From: an uncultured Spirochaetales bacterium
Lineage (GTDB): Bacteria; Spirochaetota; Spirochaetia; Sphaerochaetales; Sphaerochaetaceae
Assembly: GCA_949285785.1 (NCBI GenBank)
Contig: CASEAG010000028.1
Coordinates: 353,161 to 417,160 of the forward strand
Direction of reading: 5' to 3'
DNA: 64,000 bases
Shown: positions 40,186 through 49,228 of the stretch, piece by piece
Numbering within the stretch: the first letter of the stretch is position 1
Layout: each line of letters opens with the position of its first letter
Notes under the pieces: model-generated
Seen by the model: the letters and a program-made list of their open reading frames with translations, nothing else
What the model was told of the DNA's origin: nothing
Databases searched by the model: none
Program-made: the position numbers and the translations under genes

Positions 40186-41682
40186 TCACATATATGAGGT
40201 GAAGAACGAGTCCACAGCCTCCAGCACGCCTCCGGCTATCGCCCGCGCCTTGTCGGAGGGGCTTGTGTAATCCACACCATCGCCTCTCGGGTCGATGTCG
40301 GCGATCTTGAACCCCTCCTGGACGACAAGACCGTCATGAAGCATTCCCCTGACCATTCCGTCTATCACCGTCTTCTGGGGGACGTCATCAACATAGGCGA
40401 CCGTGTCTCCAGCCCTTACGATGTCCCCGAATGTCTTCACGCCGCGGAACACCCCCGAGGTCGAGCTGTGCACCACGCGCTCCCTGCCGAAACCGCCGAC
40501 GATGCCCGGGATGCCAGTGTTCGCCTCCGCCTGCCCGCTCGTGATGATCCTTCCCAGAGCGTGTCCACGCTTCGTCTCGATGACGATGTCGACATCATCG
40601 CCCGCGCAGAAGCCGGGTCCAAGGGCGATGACCAGAGGAGCCATGTCGCGTCTGGTTCCGGTGTTCCGCTTGGCGATGATCGCATCGACGACGACAGTGG
40701 GGGAAAGGTGCGCAATAGCCTCCCCCTTGGCATCGACCAGGACAGGGACCTCGTGCCGATCGAAGATCTGGAAGCATTCATCCGGAGAGTGGATCAGACA
40801 TGCCTTCATCCCGTCCACTGTACACTGTCCCTCGTAGACCGCCTCGGCGAAGCTCACGTTCCTTCTGACCTGTGTCGGCCTGTCGATCTCGAGCGCAAGG
40901 ACATCGTAGCCGGCCCTGGTCAGCCGGATTATCGTGGCGGTCGCCAGGTCTCCGGCACCTCGCACGACGACGAGACGTCTCCTGCGCTCTGCCAGGCTCC
41001 TGCCGCTGGTGCGGCTGTAGGCCCTCATGATCTCGGCTGCGACGCTGAGTGCGACCTCCTGCGGCGTCTGGGCCCCGATGTCGAGACCCATAGGCGCAAA
41101 AACGCCCTTGCCCGGAACGGCACGGCTCCTGGACGAGAGTATGCCGACATAGAAGGCCTTCGAGAAATCGACCAGGGGAAGCAGGGAGTTTGCATCATGC
41201 ACAGTGACGACGAGGGCACCGCATCCATCGACCTCGAGGCCCGAGAGCACGTCCTTCCAGTTCTCCCCGGTCCGTACCTGTGCCGCATATGTGCATTCAA
41301 GCGGACGGATGTCGTAGACATACACTGCATAGCCGACCGAGTGGAGCATCTCTGCGACGCACCTGCCGACATGGCCGAACCCTATGACATGGACCTTCCT
41401 GATCCTGTTCACGACATCTATCATCAGCGTCATCCTCCCCTTTCCCGAATCGACCTCGACAAGACGGCCCTCGCCCTTCTCCATCGCATCGAGCGCGGCT
41501 GAGCGGGCCTGCTCCTCGACCCTGTGCCCGCCTATCGTGCCGACGATATCGCCCTGGCCGTCGACCAGCATCCTGCCGCTCCTGCGAGGCACGATGGAGG
41601 ACGTCGAGACGATCGTCACAATGGCGAAGGGCAGATTGCACCTCTCAAGCTCGCGTGCAGCCTCAAATACGGACACTGTCAT
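40186..41682 (-). CDS. yqeB: XdhC-YqeB fusion, selenium-dependent molybdenum hydroxylase accessory protein
   Basis: 498 residues. Residues 1-~105 are an XdhC/CoxI domain (IVTIVSTSSIVPRRSGRMLV, GTIGGHRVEEQARSAALDAM). Residues ~100-215 are the XdhC Rossmann domain (VHVIGFGHVGRCVAEMLHSV). Residues ~240-498 are the YqeB domain (VVVRGAGDLATATIIRLTRA, ALGPGFCAGDDVDIVIETKR, ITSGQAEANTGIPGIVGGFG). From memory E. coli YqeB has the same layout. XdhC proteins bind molybdenum cofactor and help insert the sulfido or, in this system, probably the selenido ligand into xanthine-dehydrogenase-like enzymes. It overlaps yqeC by 20 bases and is far from the hydroxylase gene xdhD. Confidence 0.88.
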   Translation of the reverse strand: MTVSVFEAARELERCNLPFAIVTIVSTSSIVPRRSGRMLVDGQGDIVGTIGGHRVEEQARSAALDAMEKGEGRLVEVDSGKGRMTLMIDVVNRIRKVHVIGFGHVGRCVAEMLHSVGYAVYVYDIRPLECTYAAQVRTGENWKDVLSGLEVDGCGALVVTVHDANSLLPLVDFSKAFYVGILSSRSRAVPGKGVFAPMGLDIGAQTPQEVALSVAAEIMRAYSRTSGRSLAERRRRLVVVRGAGDLATATIIRLTRAGYDVLALEIDRPTQVRRNVSFAEAVYEGQCTVDGMKACLIHSPDECFQIFDRHEVPVLVDAKGEAIAHLSPTVVVDAIIAKRNTGTRRDMAPLVIALGPGFCAGDDVDIVIETKRGHALGRIITSGQAEANTGIPGIVGGFGRERVVHSSTSGVFRGVKTFGDIVRAGDTVAYVDDVPQKTVIDGMVRGMLHDGLVVQEGFKIADIDPRGDGVDYTSPSDKARAIAGGVLEAVDSFFTSYM

Positions 41683-42361
41683 AGATTCTGTCCTCCCTTA
41701 CCGAACCGAGCAGCACCGGCACCGGAGAATGCAGTTCATGTATCGGCAGCAGCCGTTTGTCCGCCTGGTTGACCAGAATGGCGCTCCTGCCTCTGGCCCT
41801 TTTGAGCACACCCTCTTCAGCCCCGATCAGGAAGTCGAGGAACGGGATGTCCACCATGCCATCGCTCTCGAAGCCGAAGCAGGTGTTGTCCACCCTGTCG
41901 GCGAAGGCCGATGCGCCGATGACGGCAAGCGTCGCATCCGTCTGGGCGACGACCACGGGATCGCGGGAGGTATGGTACTTCAGAGGCAGTCCCTTGGATC
42001 CGTCCGCCTCGATCAGGACGACATCGTAGCGTGGAATCAGGATGTCCAGTATCTCGAGCCGTGGAGATACGAGCTTCTTGGGATCCATCAGCGCACTTTC
42101 CGCATACAGCACGCTCTCACCAGCCAGCGGGCTGTGCGAGAGGACATCCTGCTCATATGTGAACACATGGTCGACATCGTAGTCGTGAAGCTTCGGGCTC
42201 TGTATCTTCGTCGTCGTGGTGATGAGGACGCCATGTCCTCTGCTTCTGAAATGCCGTGCCAGGGCTGTCATCGTCGATGTCTTTCCCCCTGCTCCGGTGA
42301 TGCTCATCACTCCATGGCCTTCCGGCAGGAGAAGACCTGCGATTGTCTCGATCAGCTTCAT
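41663..42361 (-). CDS. yqeC: YqeC-type selenium cofactor biosynthesis protein
   Basis: 232 residues from the ATG at 42361; the reading frame extends upstream into the divergent promoter, but that part lacks coding character. The P-loop reads SITGAGGKTSTMTALARHF, with ITTTTKIQSP and VVLIEADGSKGLPLKYH downstream, as in YqeC. The family is tied to selenium-dependent molybdenum hydroxylases by gene distribution, and its reaction is unproven. An NTPase that helps build or deliver the selenium-containing cofactor is the usual suggestion. It is the first gene of a two-gene operon with yqeB and is divergent from the LacI regulator, sharing a 137-base intergenic region that contains a 20-base palindrome. 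Confidence 0.87.
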   Translation of the reverse strand: MKLIETIAGLLLPEGHGVMSITGAGGKTSTMTALARHFRSRGHGVLITTTTKIQSPKLHDYDVDHVFTYEQDVLSHSPLAGESVLYAESALMDPKKLVSPRLEILDILIPRYDVVLIEADGSKGLPLKYHTSRDPVVVAQTDATLAVIGASAFADRVDNTCFGFESDGMVDIPFLDFLIGAEEGVLKRARGRSAILVNQADKRLLPIHELHSPVPVLLGSVREDRIYDSVRI

Positions 42362-42407
42362 ATCTTGGATGATAGCACAGCGGGAGAACGTTTCACATAG
42401 CCAAATC

Positions 42408-42427
42408 CAATCCAAAAAATTGGATTG
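42408..42427. promoter_or_regulatory. 20-base palindrome between yqeC and the LacI-type gene
   Basis: CAATCCAA and TTGGATTG flank four A residues. An exact eight-base dyad in a divergent promoter region next to a LacI-family gene is a good candidate operator for autoregulation, and it could also affect yqeC-yqeB. Confidence 0.6.
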
Positions 42428-42498
42428 AAAAATCATTTTACAACATGGAGTTCCGGTGTTAACCTTTGAATACAGGCAAAAGTCAGGAAAATATTTGG

Positions 42499-43515
42499 AT
42501 GGCAGGAAAGGTTCTTCTCGCAGATATAGCACAAAGGTGCTCGACAAGCATCTCGACAGTGTCCAGGGTGCTCTCCGGCGACGGTTCACGCAAGATCGCA
42601 GGAATCACCAGGGACAGGATAATCGAGACCGCACGCGAGATGGGATACTTCGACGAGAAGCTCAAGACCATAGGGCGCTCGAGCGCACTGTCGGTCGCAG
42701 TGCTCTTCCTTTCAGACCATGAGAGCATACTCTCGCCATTCTTCAGCCAGGTCGTCGAGGGCATCAAGGCGGAATGCGGGGCGACGGGTTCGCACAGCAT
42801 AGACCTCAGGGTCCTGAGTCTCTACGACGACGGCTTCTTCAGCGAACTCGAATCAGGCATGTTCGACATTACCATAATCCTGGGCCGTGTGAAGAAGGAT
42901 ATCCTGGAGCGTGTAAGATCGTCGCGGTCTCAGCTGATATATGCAGGGCTGAATGCCATAGGAGGCATGGACGAGGTGGTGTGCGACGCCAGAGAGGGCA
43001 TCGCCAATGCCGTTGGCTATCTCCACTCCCTGGGCCATCGTCGTATCGCATTCCTCGGACCCTGCAACCAGGAGGACATCGAGAACGAGTTCAGGTATGA
43101 AGGATACAGGGACGGCCTGAAGCGGCATGACCTGCCTTTCGACGAGGCCCTGGTCCAGGACTCGTATCTCTCAAGCGACGACGGATACGCCAAGGTCATG
43201 CAGCTTGTCGAGGCTTCACACCCCAGCGCGATCATCTGTGCGAACGACAATCTCGCCCTCGGTGCCATCAAGGGCCTGTCGGATGCAGGTCTCAGGGTTC
43301 CTGATGACATCTCGGTGACCGGTTACGACAACATCGAGGCCGCGGCATATCTGAATCCGCCTCTGACGACATTCGACGTACCCAAGAGGGAGCTGGGCCG
43401 CTTCGCCCTGCGTCTCGCCCTGGAGCGTCATGACAGCGGCAGAGACTACAATGTAAGACTGAGCCTTCCCTTCGCTCTTGTGAAGAGGAAGTCTGCAAAG
43501 GAGGTTTCCAAGTGA
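42499..43515 (+). CDS. LacI-family transcriptional regulator
   Basis: 338 residues from the ATG at 42499; a TTG at 42466 lacks a ribosome binding site. The N-terminal helix-turn-helix reads LADIAQRCSTSISTVSRVLS, and the hinge helix is degenerate. The periplasmic-binding-like sensor domain (~60-335) shows GVAxx-type strands, HSLGHRRIAFLGPC, AIICANDNLALGAIKGLSDA and ISVTGYDNIEAAAYLNPPLT. Such regulators respond to a sugar or sugar phosphate. It is translationally coupled (GTGA) to a divergent triosephosphate isomerase, then to a LarA-like gene. It therefore probably controls that operon through the palindrome at 42408. Confidence 0.9.
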   Translation: MAGKVLLADIAQRCSTSISTVSRVLSGDGSRKIAGITRDRIIETAREMGYFDEKLKTIGRSSALSVAVLFLSDHESILSPFFSQVVEGIKAECGATGSHSIDLRVLSLYDDGFFSELESGMFDITIILGRVKKDILERVRSSRSQLIYAGLNAIGGMDEVVCDAREGIANAVGYLHSLGHRRIAFLGPCNQEDIENEFRYEGYRDGLKRHDLPFDEALVQDSYLSSDDGYAKVMQLVEASHPSAIICANDNLALGAIKGLSDAGLRVPDDISVTGYDNIEAAAYLNPPLTTFDVPKRELGRFALRLALERHDSGRDYNVRLSLPFALVKRKSAKEVSK

Positions 43516-44363
43516 AGAGACAGCACATCTGTGTCAACTTCAAGCGCTTCGACGTCCCCTCTTCGATGGGTGGAGTGAACCGCACAGGCGTACGCCACTG
43601 GGCGGGGGACATCGTCAGGCAGACGCTGCCGACGCTTTCGACCTGGGACCCGGCCGAGGCCAGGTTCGCGATGTATCTGCCTGAAGGCCAGATCCTCGAT
43701 GCCGTGGATGCCCTCTCCGGTTCCAACACGATCGAGATCGGCTGCCAGGGCGTCTACAGGAAGGACGTCGCTCCGGGCGGCAACTTCGGAGCCTTCACGA
43801 CTCTCAGGCCAGCAGCCGCGGCGAAGGCGATGGGCTGCACCAGCGCAATCATAGGACACTGCGAGGAGCGCAATGAGAAGAGGGACCTGCTCTCGAGCGC
43901 AGGCGTCGAGGACTTCTCCTCCGTGAACCGGGTCCTCAACGAGGAGATCCTTTCCGCACAGGCAAGAGACATGTCGGTGCTCTACTGCATAGGAGAGCGG
44001 GAGGACGAGGTCGAGCGCTGGGACGAGGTCATCAAGGCCCAGCTCGTCGACGGTCTCAAGGATGTCGACCTCGCGTCCGTGGTCATCGCATACGAACCGG
44101 TTTGGTCGATCGGGCCCGGCAAGACGCCTGCAGGCAAGGACTACATCACCAAGGTCGCCAGGCTCGTCAAGGAAACCATCGGAGATGTACCGGTGGTCTA
44201 TGGCGGCGGTCTGAAGGAGGAGAACGCCGAGATGCTCGCCTCCATCGACGAGATCGACGGCGGCCTCATCGCCCTCACCCGCTTCTCGGGCGAGATCGGC
44301 TTCTACAGCGACGAATACCTGAACATCGTCAGGCTTTATCTCAACAGGAAGAAGGAGAACTGA
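43512..44363 (+). CDS. Divergent triosephosphate isomerase
   Basis: 283 residues from a GTG at 43512 with AAGGAGG upstream. It keeps the catalytic set of the TIM fold: Asn and Lys in ICVNFKRFD, the electrophilic His in AIIGHCEERN, the base Glu in IAYEPVWSIGPGKTPAG (loop 6), and phosphate-binding VVYGGGLKEEN. The N-terminal motif differs from the usual GNWKMN, and there is a long insertion (DVPSSMGGVNRTGVRHWAGD) after it. The subfamily is thus not the glycolytic enzyme but a catabolic paralogue. By analogy with EryH it could isomerise a tetrose or other sugar phosphate. It lies between a LacI regulator and a LarA-like enzyme. Confidence 0.85.
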   Translation: MKRQHICVNFKRFDVPSSMGGVNRTGVRHWAGDIVRQTLPTLSTWDPAEARFAMYLPEGQILDAVDALSGSNTIEIGCQGVYRKDVAPGGNFGAFTTLRPAAAAKAMGCTSAIIGHCEERNEKRDLLSSAGVEDFSSVNRVLNEEILSAQARDMSVLYCIGEREDEVERWDEVIKAQLVDGLKDVDLASVVIAYEPVWSIGPGKTPAGKDYITKVARLVKETIGDVPVVYGGGLKEENAEMLASIDEIDGGLIALTRFSGEIGFYSDEYLNIVRLYLNRKKEN

Positions 44364-44368
44364 AGAAA

Positions 44369-45814
44369 ATGAAACTGGACTTCGAATACGGACAGGGTAC
44401 AGTAAGCGCACAGCTTCCGGACTACACGGACGTCTTCATCCCCGGCGTCACCGTCCCCGATCCTCCATGCATCCCGGAGGACAGGCTTGAGGAGGAGACT
44501 CTCAGAAGCCTGCGCAACCCGATCGGCATGCCGCCCCTCACCGAGCTGGCGAAAAAGGGCAGCAAGGTGACGATCGTCTTCCCCGACCGCGTCAAGGGCG
44601 GCGAGCAGAAGACCAGTCACAGGAAGATCTCCATCAAGCTCATCCTCAAGGAGCTTTACAGCGTAGGAGTCGAGAAGAAGGACATCCTCCTGATCTGCTC
44701 CAACGGTCTGCACCGCAAGAACACGGTCAAGGAGATCAGGAACGTGCTCGGCGACGAGCTGTTCGACGAGTTCTGGCCGACACACCAGATCATCAACCAC
44801 GACAGCGAGGACTGGGACCATCTGGTCGACCTGGGACGCACCGACGAAGGCGACCCGGTCATCATGAACAAGTACGTCTACGACAGCGATGTCGCGATCC
44901 TCATCGGCCATGTCCAGGGCAATCCATACGGCGGCTATTCGGGTGGATACAAGCACTGTGCGACTGGAATCACGCACTGGAGGAGCATCGCGAGCCACCA
45001 CGTGCCATCCGTCATGCACCGCAGCGACTTCACCCCCGTCAACGGAACCTCCCTGATGAGGCAGAAGTTCAACCAGATCGGCATGCACATGGAGAAGTGC
45101 ATGGGCAAGAAGTTCTTCTGCTGCGACGCCGTCCTCGATTCCAAGAGCAGGCAGATCAGCATCTACAGCGGCTACGCCAAGGAGATGATGCCCATCTCGT
45201 GGATCGACGCCGACAAGAGGACCTACGTCCACTGGGCCGAGAAGAAGTACGACATCCTGGTGTTCGGAATGCCGCAGTTCTTCCACTATGGAGACGGCAT
45301 GGGAACCAATCCGATCATGCTGATGCAGGCGCTCTCTGCGCAGGTCATCCGCCTCAAGAGGGTCATGAGCGACAAGTGCGTCATCATCTGCCAGAGCCTC
45401 TGCGACGGCTTCTTCAACGATGCGCTTTGGCCCTACACGAGAGAGATGTTCGAGCAGTTCAAGCATGACGAGATGAACATCCTGCCCGACATGGACAGGC
45501 TGGGAGAGTACTACGCAACCAACGAGGAGTACATCCGCAAGTACCGCTTCACCAACGCCTTCCATCCCTTCCATGGCTTCAGCATGATCAGCTGCGGACA
45601 CATCGCCGAGATGAACACCAGCGCCATCTACATCACCGGTGCAAAGGAACCCGGATACGCCAGGGCGATGGGACTCAAGACCAGGGCCACCATCGAGGAG
45701 GCGCTTGAGGACGCGATGAAGAAGTACACGGGGGACAGGCCCAACATCCTTGCCCTCCCCCTCACCTTCAAGACGGCAAGCGTCCACCTGTGCATGAAGG
45801 ACGACAAGTCCTGA
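44369..45814 (+). CDS. LarA-like (DUF2088) nickel-pincer racemase/epimerase family protein
   Basis: 481 residues from the ATG at 44369, five bases after the isomerase stop. The N-terminal part has PPLTELAKKGSKVTIVFPDR and ILLICSNGLHRKNTV, matching the LarA nucleotide/pincer domain (usual TGLHR). The loop HVQGNPYGGYSGGYKHCATG carries the Lys that attaches the nickel-pincer nucleotide in LarA (usual GGRSGGRK). LarA homologues racemise or epimerise alpha-hydroxy acids, and some act on sugar acids. No larB, larC or larE is in the window, so cofactor synthesis must be encoded elsewhere. Coupling to LacI and a TIM paralogue points to sugar-acid catabolism rather than lactate metabolism. Confidence 0.85.
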   Translation: MKLDFEYGQGTVSAQLPDYTDVFIPGVTVPDPPCIPEDRLEEETLRSLRNPIGMPPLTELAKKGSKVTIVFPDRVKGGEQKTSHRKISIKLILKELYSVGVEKKDILLICSNGLHRKNTVKEIRNVLGDELFDEFWPTHQIINHDSEDWDHLVDLGRTDEGDPVIMNKYVYDSDVAILIGHVQGNPYGGYSGGYKHCATGITHWRSIASHHVPSVMHRSDFTPVNGTSLMRQKFNQIGMHMEKCMGKKFFCCDAVLDSKSRQISIYSGYAKEMMPISWIDADKRTYVHWAEKKYDILVFGMPQFFHYGDGMGTNPIMLMQALSAQVIRLKRVMSDKCVIICQSLCDGFFNDALWPYTREMFEQFKHDEMNILPDMDRLGEYYATNEEYIRKYRFTNAFHPFHGFSMISCGHIAEMNTSAIYITGAKEPGYARAMGLKTRATIEEALEDAMKKYTGDRPNILALPLTFKTASVHLCMKDDKS

Positions 45815-45836
45815 TGGCAGTCTCTCTGTAAACATG

Positions 45837-45870
45837 ACACCCGGTCGTCGACACGGCCGGGTGTTGTCTT
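45837..45870 (+). terminator. Terminator of the LacI-isomerase-LarA operon
   Basis: ACACCCGG (45837-45844) pairs with CCGGGTGT (45857-45864), then TGTCTT. Confidence 0.8.
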
Positions 45871-45914
45871 ATATTCAGTACGTGGTTAGCTTTTGATGAA
45901 GGAGGAGCAATGTC

Positions 45915-46469
45915 ATGGCCGACTTCACGCGCAAGGCGATAATCGACACATACATCTCGATGATCGAGAGAATGCCTGCAAGCCAGGTGACCGTCAGCGC
46001 TCTGGTCAAGGAGTGCGGGATAAACAGGAACACGTTCTACTACCATTTCAGAGACATCCCCGATCTTCTCGAGACCATTGCAGAGACCGATGCGGACAGA
46101 ATCATCTCCTCTTCGGATCCGGCGGACACGCTGGAGGACTGTCTTGAGCGTGCCATAGACTTCGCCCTGCTCAGGCGCAAGGCGGTGATGAACATCTATT
46201 CATCGTCTTCCCGGAACATCTTCGAGGTGTCGCTGTGGAGAGTCGTCGAGAGTGTCGTCAGGCGCTATCTGGAGAGAAGATACGGCGACGACATCCCATC
46301 CGACAGGCGCGAAGCGGTCGTGCAATATCTCAAGTGCGTGCTCTTCGGACTGGTCTCCGGCTGGCTTGAAAGCGGCATGGACAAGGACATACTCGGCCAG
46401 CTGAAAAGCATAGCGAACCTGAAGCACGGCAGTCTTGACGACATGATGCAGACAGCGTTCGACAGATGA
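45915..46469 (+). CDS. TetR-family regulator
   Basis: 184 residues. The N-terminal HTH is clear: FTRKAIIDTYISMIERMPAS then QVTVSALVKECGINRNTFYY and HFRDIPDLLETIAE. The C-terminal ligand domain is helical (ECVL-type RREAVVQYLKCVLFGLVSGW) and resembles the TetR_C domains of DhaS-like or fatty-acid-responsive regulators. It directly precedes the oleate hydratase gene on the same strand, so it probably senses unsaturated fatty acids and represses that gene. Confidence 0.85.
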   Translation: MADFTRKAIIDTYISMIERMPASQVTVSALVKECGINRNTFYYHFRDIPDLLETIAETDADRIISSSDPADTLEDCLERAIDFALLRRKAVMNIYSSSSRNIFEVSLWRVVESVVRRYLERRYGDDIPSDRREAVVQYLKCVLFGLVSGWLESGMDKDILGQLKSIANLKHGSLDDMMQTAFDR

Positions 46470-46562
46470 CCGGATTCCAGACAACTGTCTATCGTTGACC
46501 ATATTCTTCTGCACTATCCTGACATTAGTCTTTGCTCATCAGAAACGATGGAGGAAAGACGA

Positions 46563-48338
46563 ATGTACTACTCAAGCGGAAACTATGAAGCCTTCGCACA
46601 TCCACGGAAACCAGAAGGCATCGAATCGAAGAGCGCCCATATCGTGGGCACGGGTCTGGCTGCACTGACTGCGGCGTGCTATCTGGTCAGGGACGGCCAG
46701 ATGGCCGGAGACAGGATCCACATCTACGAGAAGGATTCCATCCCAGGTGGAGCCTGCGATGGCTGGGACTACCCCGGTCTGGGCTACGTCATGCGTGGCG
46801 GACGGGAGATGGACAACCATTTCGAGGTCATGTGGGACCTGTTGGGAAGCATACCGTCGATCGAGACGGAGGGAGTCAGCGTGTTGGACGAGTACTATTG
46901 GCTCAACAAGAGGGATCCGAACTACTCGCTCTGCCGTGCTACGGTGGACAGAGGCAGGGATGCACATACAGACGGCAGATTCGGACTGTCGGACAAGGGC
47001 GCCATGCAGATCATGAGACTCTTCTTCACGCCTGACGAGGAGCTGTACGACAAGAGGATAACCGACTACTTCGACGATGAGGTGCTCAATTCAAACTTCT
47101 GGCTGTACTGGAGAACGATGTTCGCCTTTGAAAACTGGCACAGCGCACTGGAGATGAAGCTGTATATCAGACGCTTCATCCACCATGTCGGCGGGTTGCC
47201 GGACTTCAGGGCCCTGCGCTTCACCAGGTACAACCAGTACGAGTCCATGATACTGCCCATGATCGACTACCTCGAAAAGCATGGCGTCCAGATTCATTAC
47301 AACACGAAGGTGGTCAACGTCATCTTCGACACCTCCGAGGACAGGAAACGGGCCGTGAGAATCGACCTGCTGGCCGATGGAGAGTCGCACAGCGTGCTGC
47401 TTGGCGATGACGATCTGGTCTTCATGACCATCGGAGGCTGCGTCGAGAACTCCACGATGGGAAGTCAGGAGACGAAGGCCGAATACAGACCCCAGCTGAA
47501 GGAAGGAGGCGGCTGGGACATGTGGAGGCGGATAGCGGCACAGGACCCCTCGTTCGGCCATCCCGACAAGTTCTGCACCACGCCTGACGAGACGACATGG
47601 ATGAGCGCCACAGTCACGACGAAGGACGAGAGGATCATCCCCTACATAAAGGCCATCTGCAAGAGGGACCCGTTCTCTGGAGGAGTCGTCACAGGAGGAA
47701 TCGTGAGCGTGAAGGACTCCGGCTGGCTGATGAGCTGGACGATCAACAGACAACCGCAGTTCAGGGCCCAGAAACCGGAGGAATGTGTCGTATGGGTCTA
47801 TGGACTCTTCTTCGACCGCCCAGGAGACTTCGTCAAGAAGCCGATGAAGGACTGCACAGGAAAGGAGATCTGCATGGAGTGGCTGTATCATATTGGAGTG
47901 CCTCTTGACCAGATCGAGGAGCTGGCAGCCACAAGTGCGAACACGGTTCCGGTCATGATGCCTTACATAACGTCCTTCTTCATGCCCCGCCGTGCTGGCG
48001 ACCGGCCTGATGTGGTGCCAAAGGGTGCAGTGAACTTCGCTTTTCTAGGTCAGTTCGCAGAGACTGCAAGGGACACGATCTTCACCACCGAGTATTCCAT
48101 GCGTACCGGGATGGAGGCCGTCTACACCCTTCTCGACATCGACCGTGGAGTGCCCGAGGTATGGGCAAGCGTGTTCGACATAAGGGATCTGCTTAACGCG
48201 ACCGTGCAGCTGAGAGACGGAAGACCGATAACGGACATGGATCTCCCATTCAAGGAGAAGATGGCCCTCCACATGGCATTGGAAAAGATCCATGGCACTG
48301 ATATCGAAAAGCTTCTGAAGGAATACAAGGTCATCTGA
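46563..48338 (+). CDS. ohyA: Oleate hydratase (myosin-cross-reactive antigen family)
   Basis: 591 residues from the ATG at 46563 (GGAGG upstream; an ATG at 46548 lies before that site). FAD-binding motif IVGTGLAALTAACYLVRDGQ with EKDSIPGGACDGW. MRGGREMDNHFEVMWDLLGS is the family's substrate-pocket signature containing the catalytic Glu, and TIGGCVENSTMGS, YITSFFMPRRAGDRP and GQFAETARDTIFTTEYSMRT follow. It adds water to the cis-9 double bond of oleate, giving 10-hydroxystearate and detoxifying host unsaturated fatty acids. Length is normal. This suggests a gut or mucosal lifestyle. Confidence 0.95.
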   Translation: MYYSSGNYEAFAHPRKPEGIESKSAHIVGTGLAALTAACYLVRDGQMAGDRIHIYEKDSIPGGACDGWDYPGLGYVMRGGREMDNHFEVMWDLLGSIPSIETEGVSVLDEYYWLNKRDPNYSLCRATVDRGRDAHTDGRFGLSDKGAMQIMRLFFTPDEELYDKRITDYFDDEVLNSNFWLYWRTMFAFENWHSALEMKLYIRRFIHHVGGLPDFRALRFTRYNQYESMILPMIDYLEKHGVQIHYNTKVVNVIFDTSEDRKRAVRIDLLADGESHSVLLGDDDLVFMTIGGCVENSTMGSQETKAEYRPQLKEGGGWDMWRRIAAQDPSFGHPDKFCTTPDETTWMSATVTTKDERIIPYIKAICKRDPFSGGVVTGGIVSVKDSGWLMSWTINRQPQFRAQKPEECVVWVYGLFFDRPGDFVKKPMKDCTGKEICMEWLYHIGVPLDQIEELAATSANTVPVMMPYITSFFMPRRAGDRPDVVPKGAVNFAFLGQFAETARDTIFTTEYSMRTGMEAVYTLLDIDRGVPEVWASVFDIRDLLNATVQLRDGRPITDMDLPFKEKMALHMALEKIHGTDIEKLLKEYKVI

Positions 48339-48360
48339 GCCTCTGCTTTCTCTTCCTCTT

Positions 48361-48392
48361 CGCCCGTCCTGAACTCCATATCAGGGCGGGCG
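48361..48392 (+). terminator. Terminator of oleate hydratase
   Basis: CGCCCGTCCTGA pairs with TCAGGGCGGGCG (one wobble or mismatch) at 48361-48392. The T run is short (TCTGTTG). Confidence 0.7.
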
Positions 48393-48425
48393 TCTGTTGC
48401 CCAAGCAGGCGGAAGGTGTCACCAT

Positions 48426-48998
48426 GTGCCCATGTTCGACTACTTCGTGTACATGCTCGTGATGGCCATCACGCCGGGGCCCAACACCATACTGTCCATG
48501 GTCAACGCGGCACAGGTCGGTCTGAAGAAGGGAATCTGGCTGAATGTCGGGATGCTTGCAGGCATCACGCTGGTGAGTGCCATATGCCTTGCTGCGGTCG
48601 AGCTGCTGTATGCGTCCATTCCACATGCAGAGATCTACATGAAGGCACTTGCTTTCATCTACATGATGTGGCTTGCATGGCGCATGCTCAGGATGGGTAT
48701 GAAGGAAGTCGACGGGAACGGGACTGGATTCATTCAAGGGCTTCTGCTGCAACTTGTGAACGTAAAGGTGTACCTTCTTGCTCTCACCGGGATATCGACA
48801 TACGTCATTCCGTACCATAAGGACATTGCATCCGTCATAGCGATGACCTCACTTATTCCGCTGATGTGCTTCATCTGCGGACTGGTCTGGGCATTGGGAG
48901 GAAGTCTGCTTCGGAACGTGTTCCTGCGTTACAGAAGACTTGTTTCCATAATCTTCGCTCTGGCTCTTGTATGGTGTGCAATCAGAATCTGCATTTGA
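48426..48998 (+). CDS. LysE/RhtB-family exporter
   Basis: 190 residues from a GTG at 48426 (AAGGTG upstream; the ATG at 48432 is an alternative). Five to six membrane segments. The N-terminal family signature is AITPGPNTILSMVNAAQVGL then KKGIWLNVGMLAGI, and a second conserved part is GFIQGLLLQLVNVKVYLLAL. Members export amino acids or related metabolites from the cytoplasm. Substrate is unknown. It stands alone after the oleate hydratase terminator. Confidence 0.88.
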   Translation: MPMFDYFVYMLVMAITPGPNTILSMVNAAQVGLKKGIWLNVGMLAGITLVSAICLAAVELLYASIPHAEIYMKALAFIYMMWLAWRMLRMGMKEVDGNGTGFIQGLLLQLVNVKVYLLALTGISTYVIPYHKDIASVIAMTSLIPLMCFICGLVWALGGSLLRNVFLRYRRLVSIIFALALVWCAIRICI

Positions 48999-49057
48999 CC
49001 AAACCTGAGCATACTGGTAGATTACGAACTAGCAGTCCGGAAACGGCTGTTCATATT

Positions 49058-49129
49058 GCCCGCATAGCATAATGGATAGTGCGCGCCCCTCCGGAGGGTG
49101 ATATGGCGGTTCGATTCCGCCTGCGGGTA
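49058..49129 (+). tRNA. tRNA-Arg (CCG)
   Basis: 72 bases. The acceptor GCCCGCA pairs with TGCGGGT (the terminal pair is G-U), the discriminator is A, the anticodon loop CTCCGGA (CCG), and the T arm contains GGTTCGATTCC. Confidence 0.88.
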
Positions 49130-49228
49130 GTCAGCATGTTGCATTCCTCTTGATTGCATTGATTGCCTACTTGCAAAATGAACATGCCTTCCTTGATTCA
49201 GCCCATACATTTCTGTAACGTGTGAACC

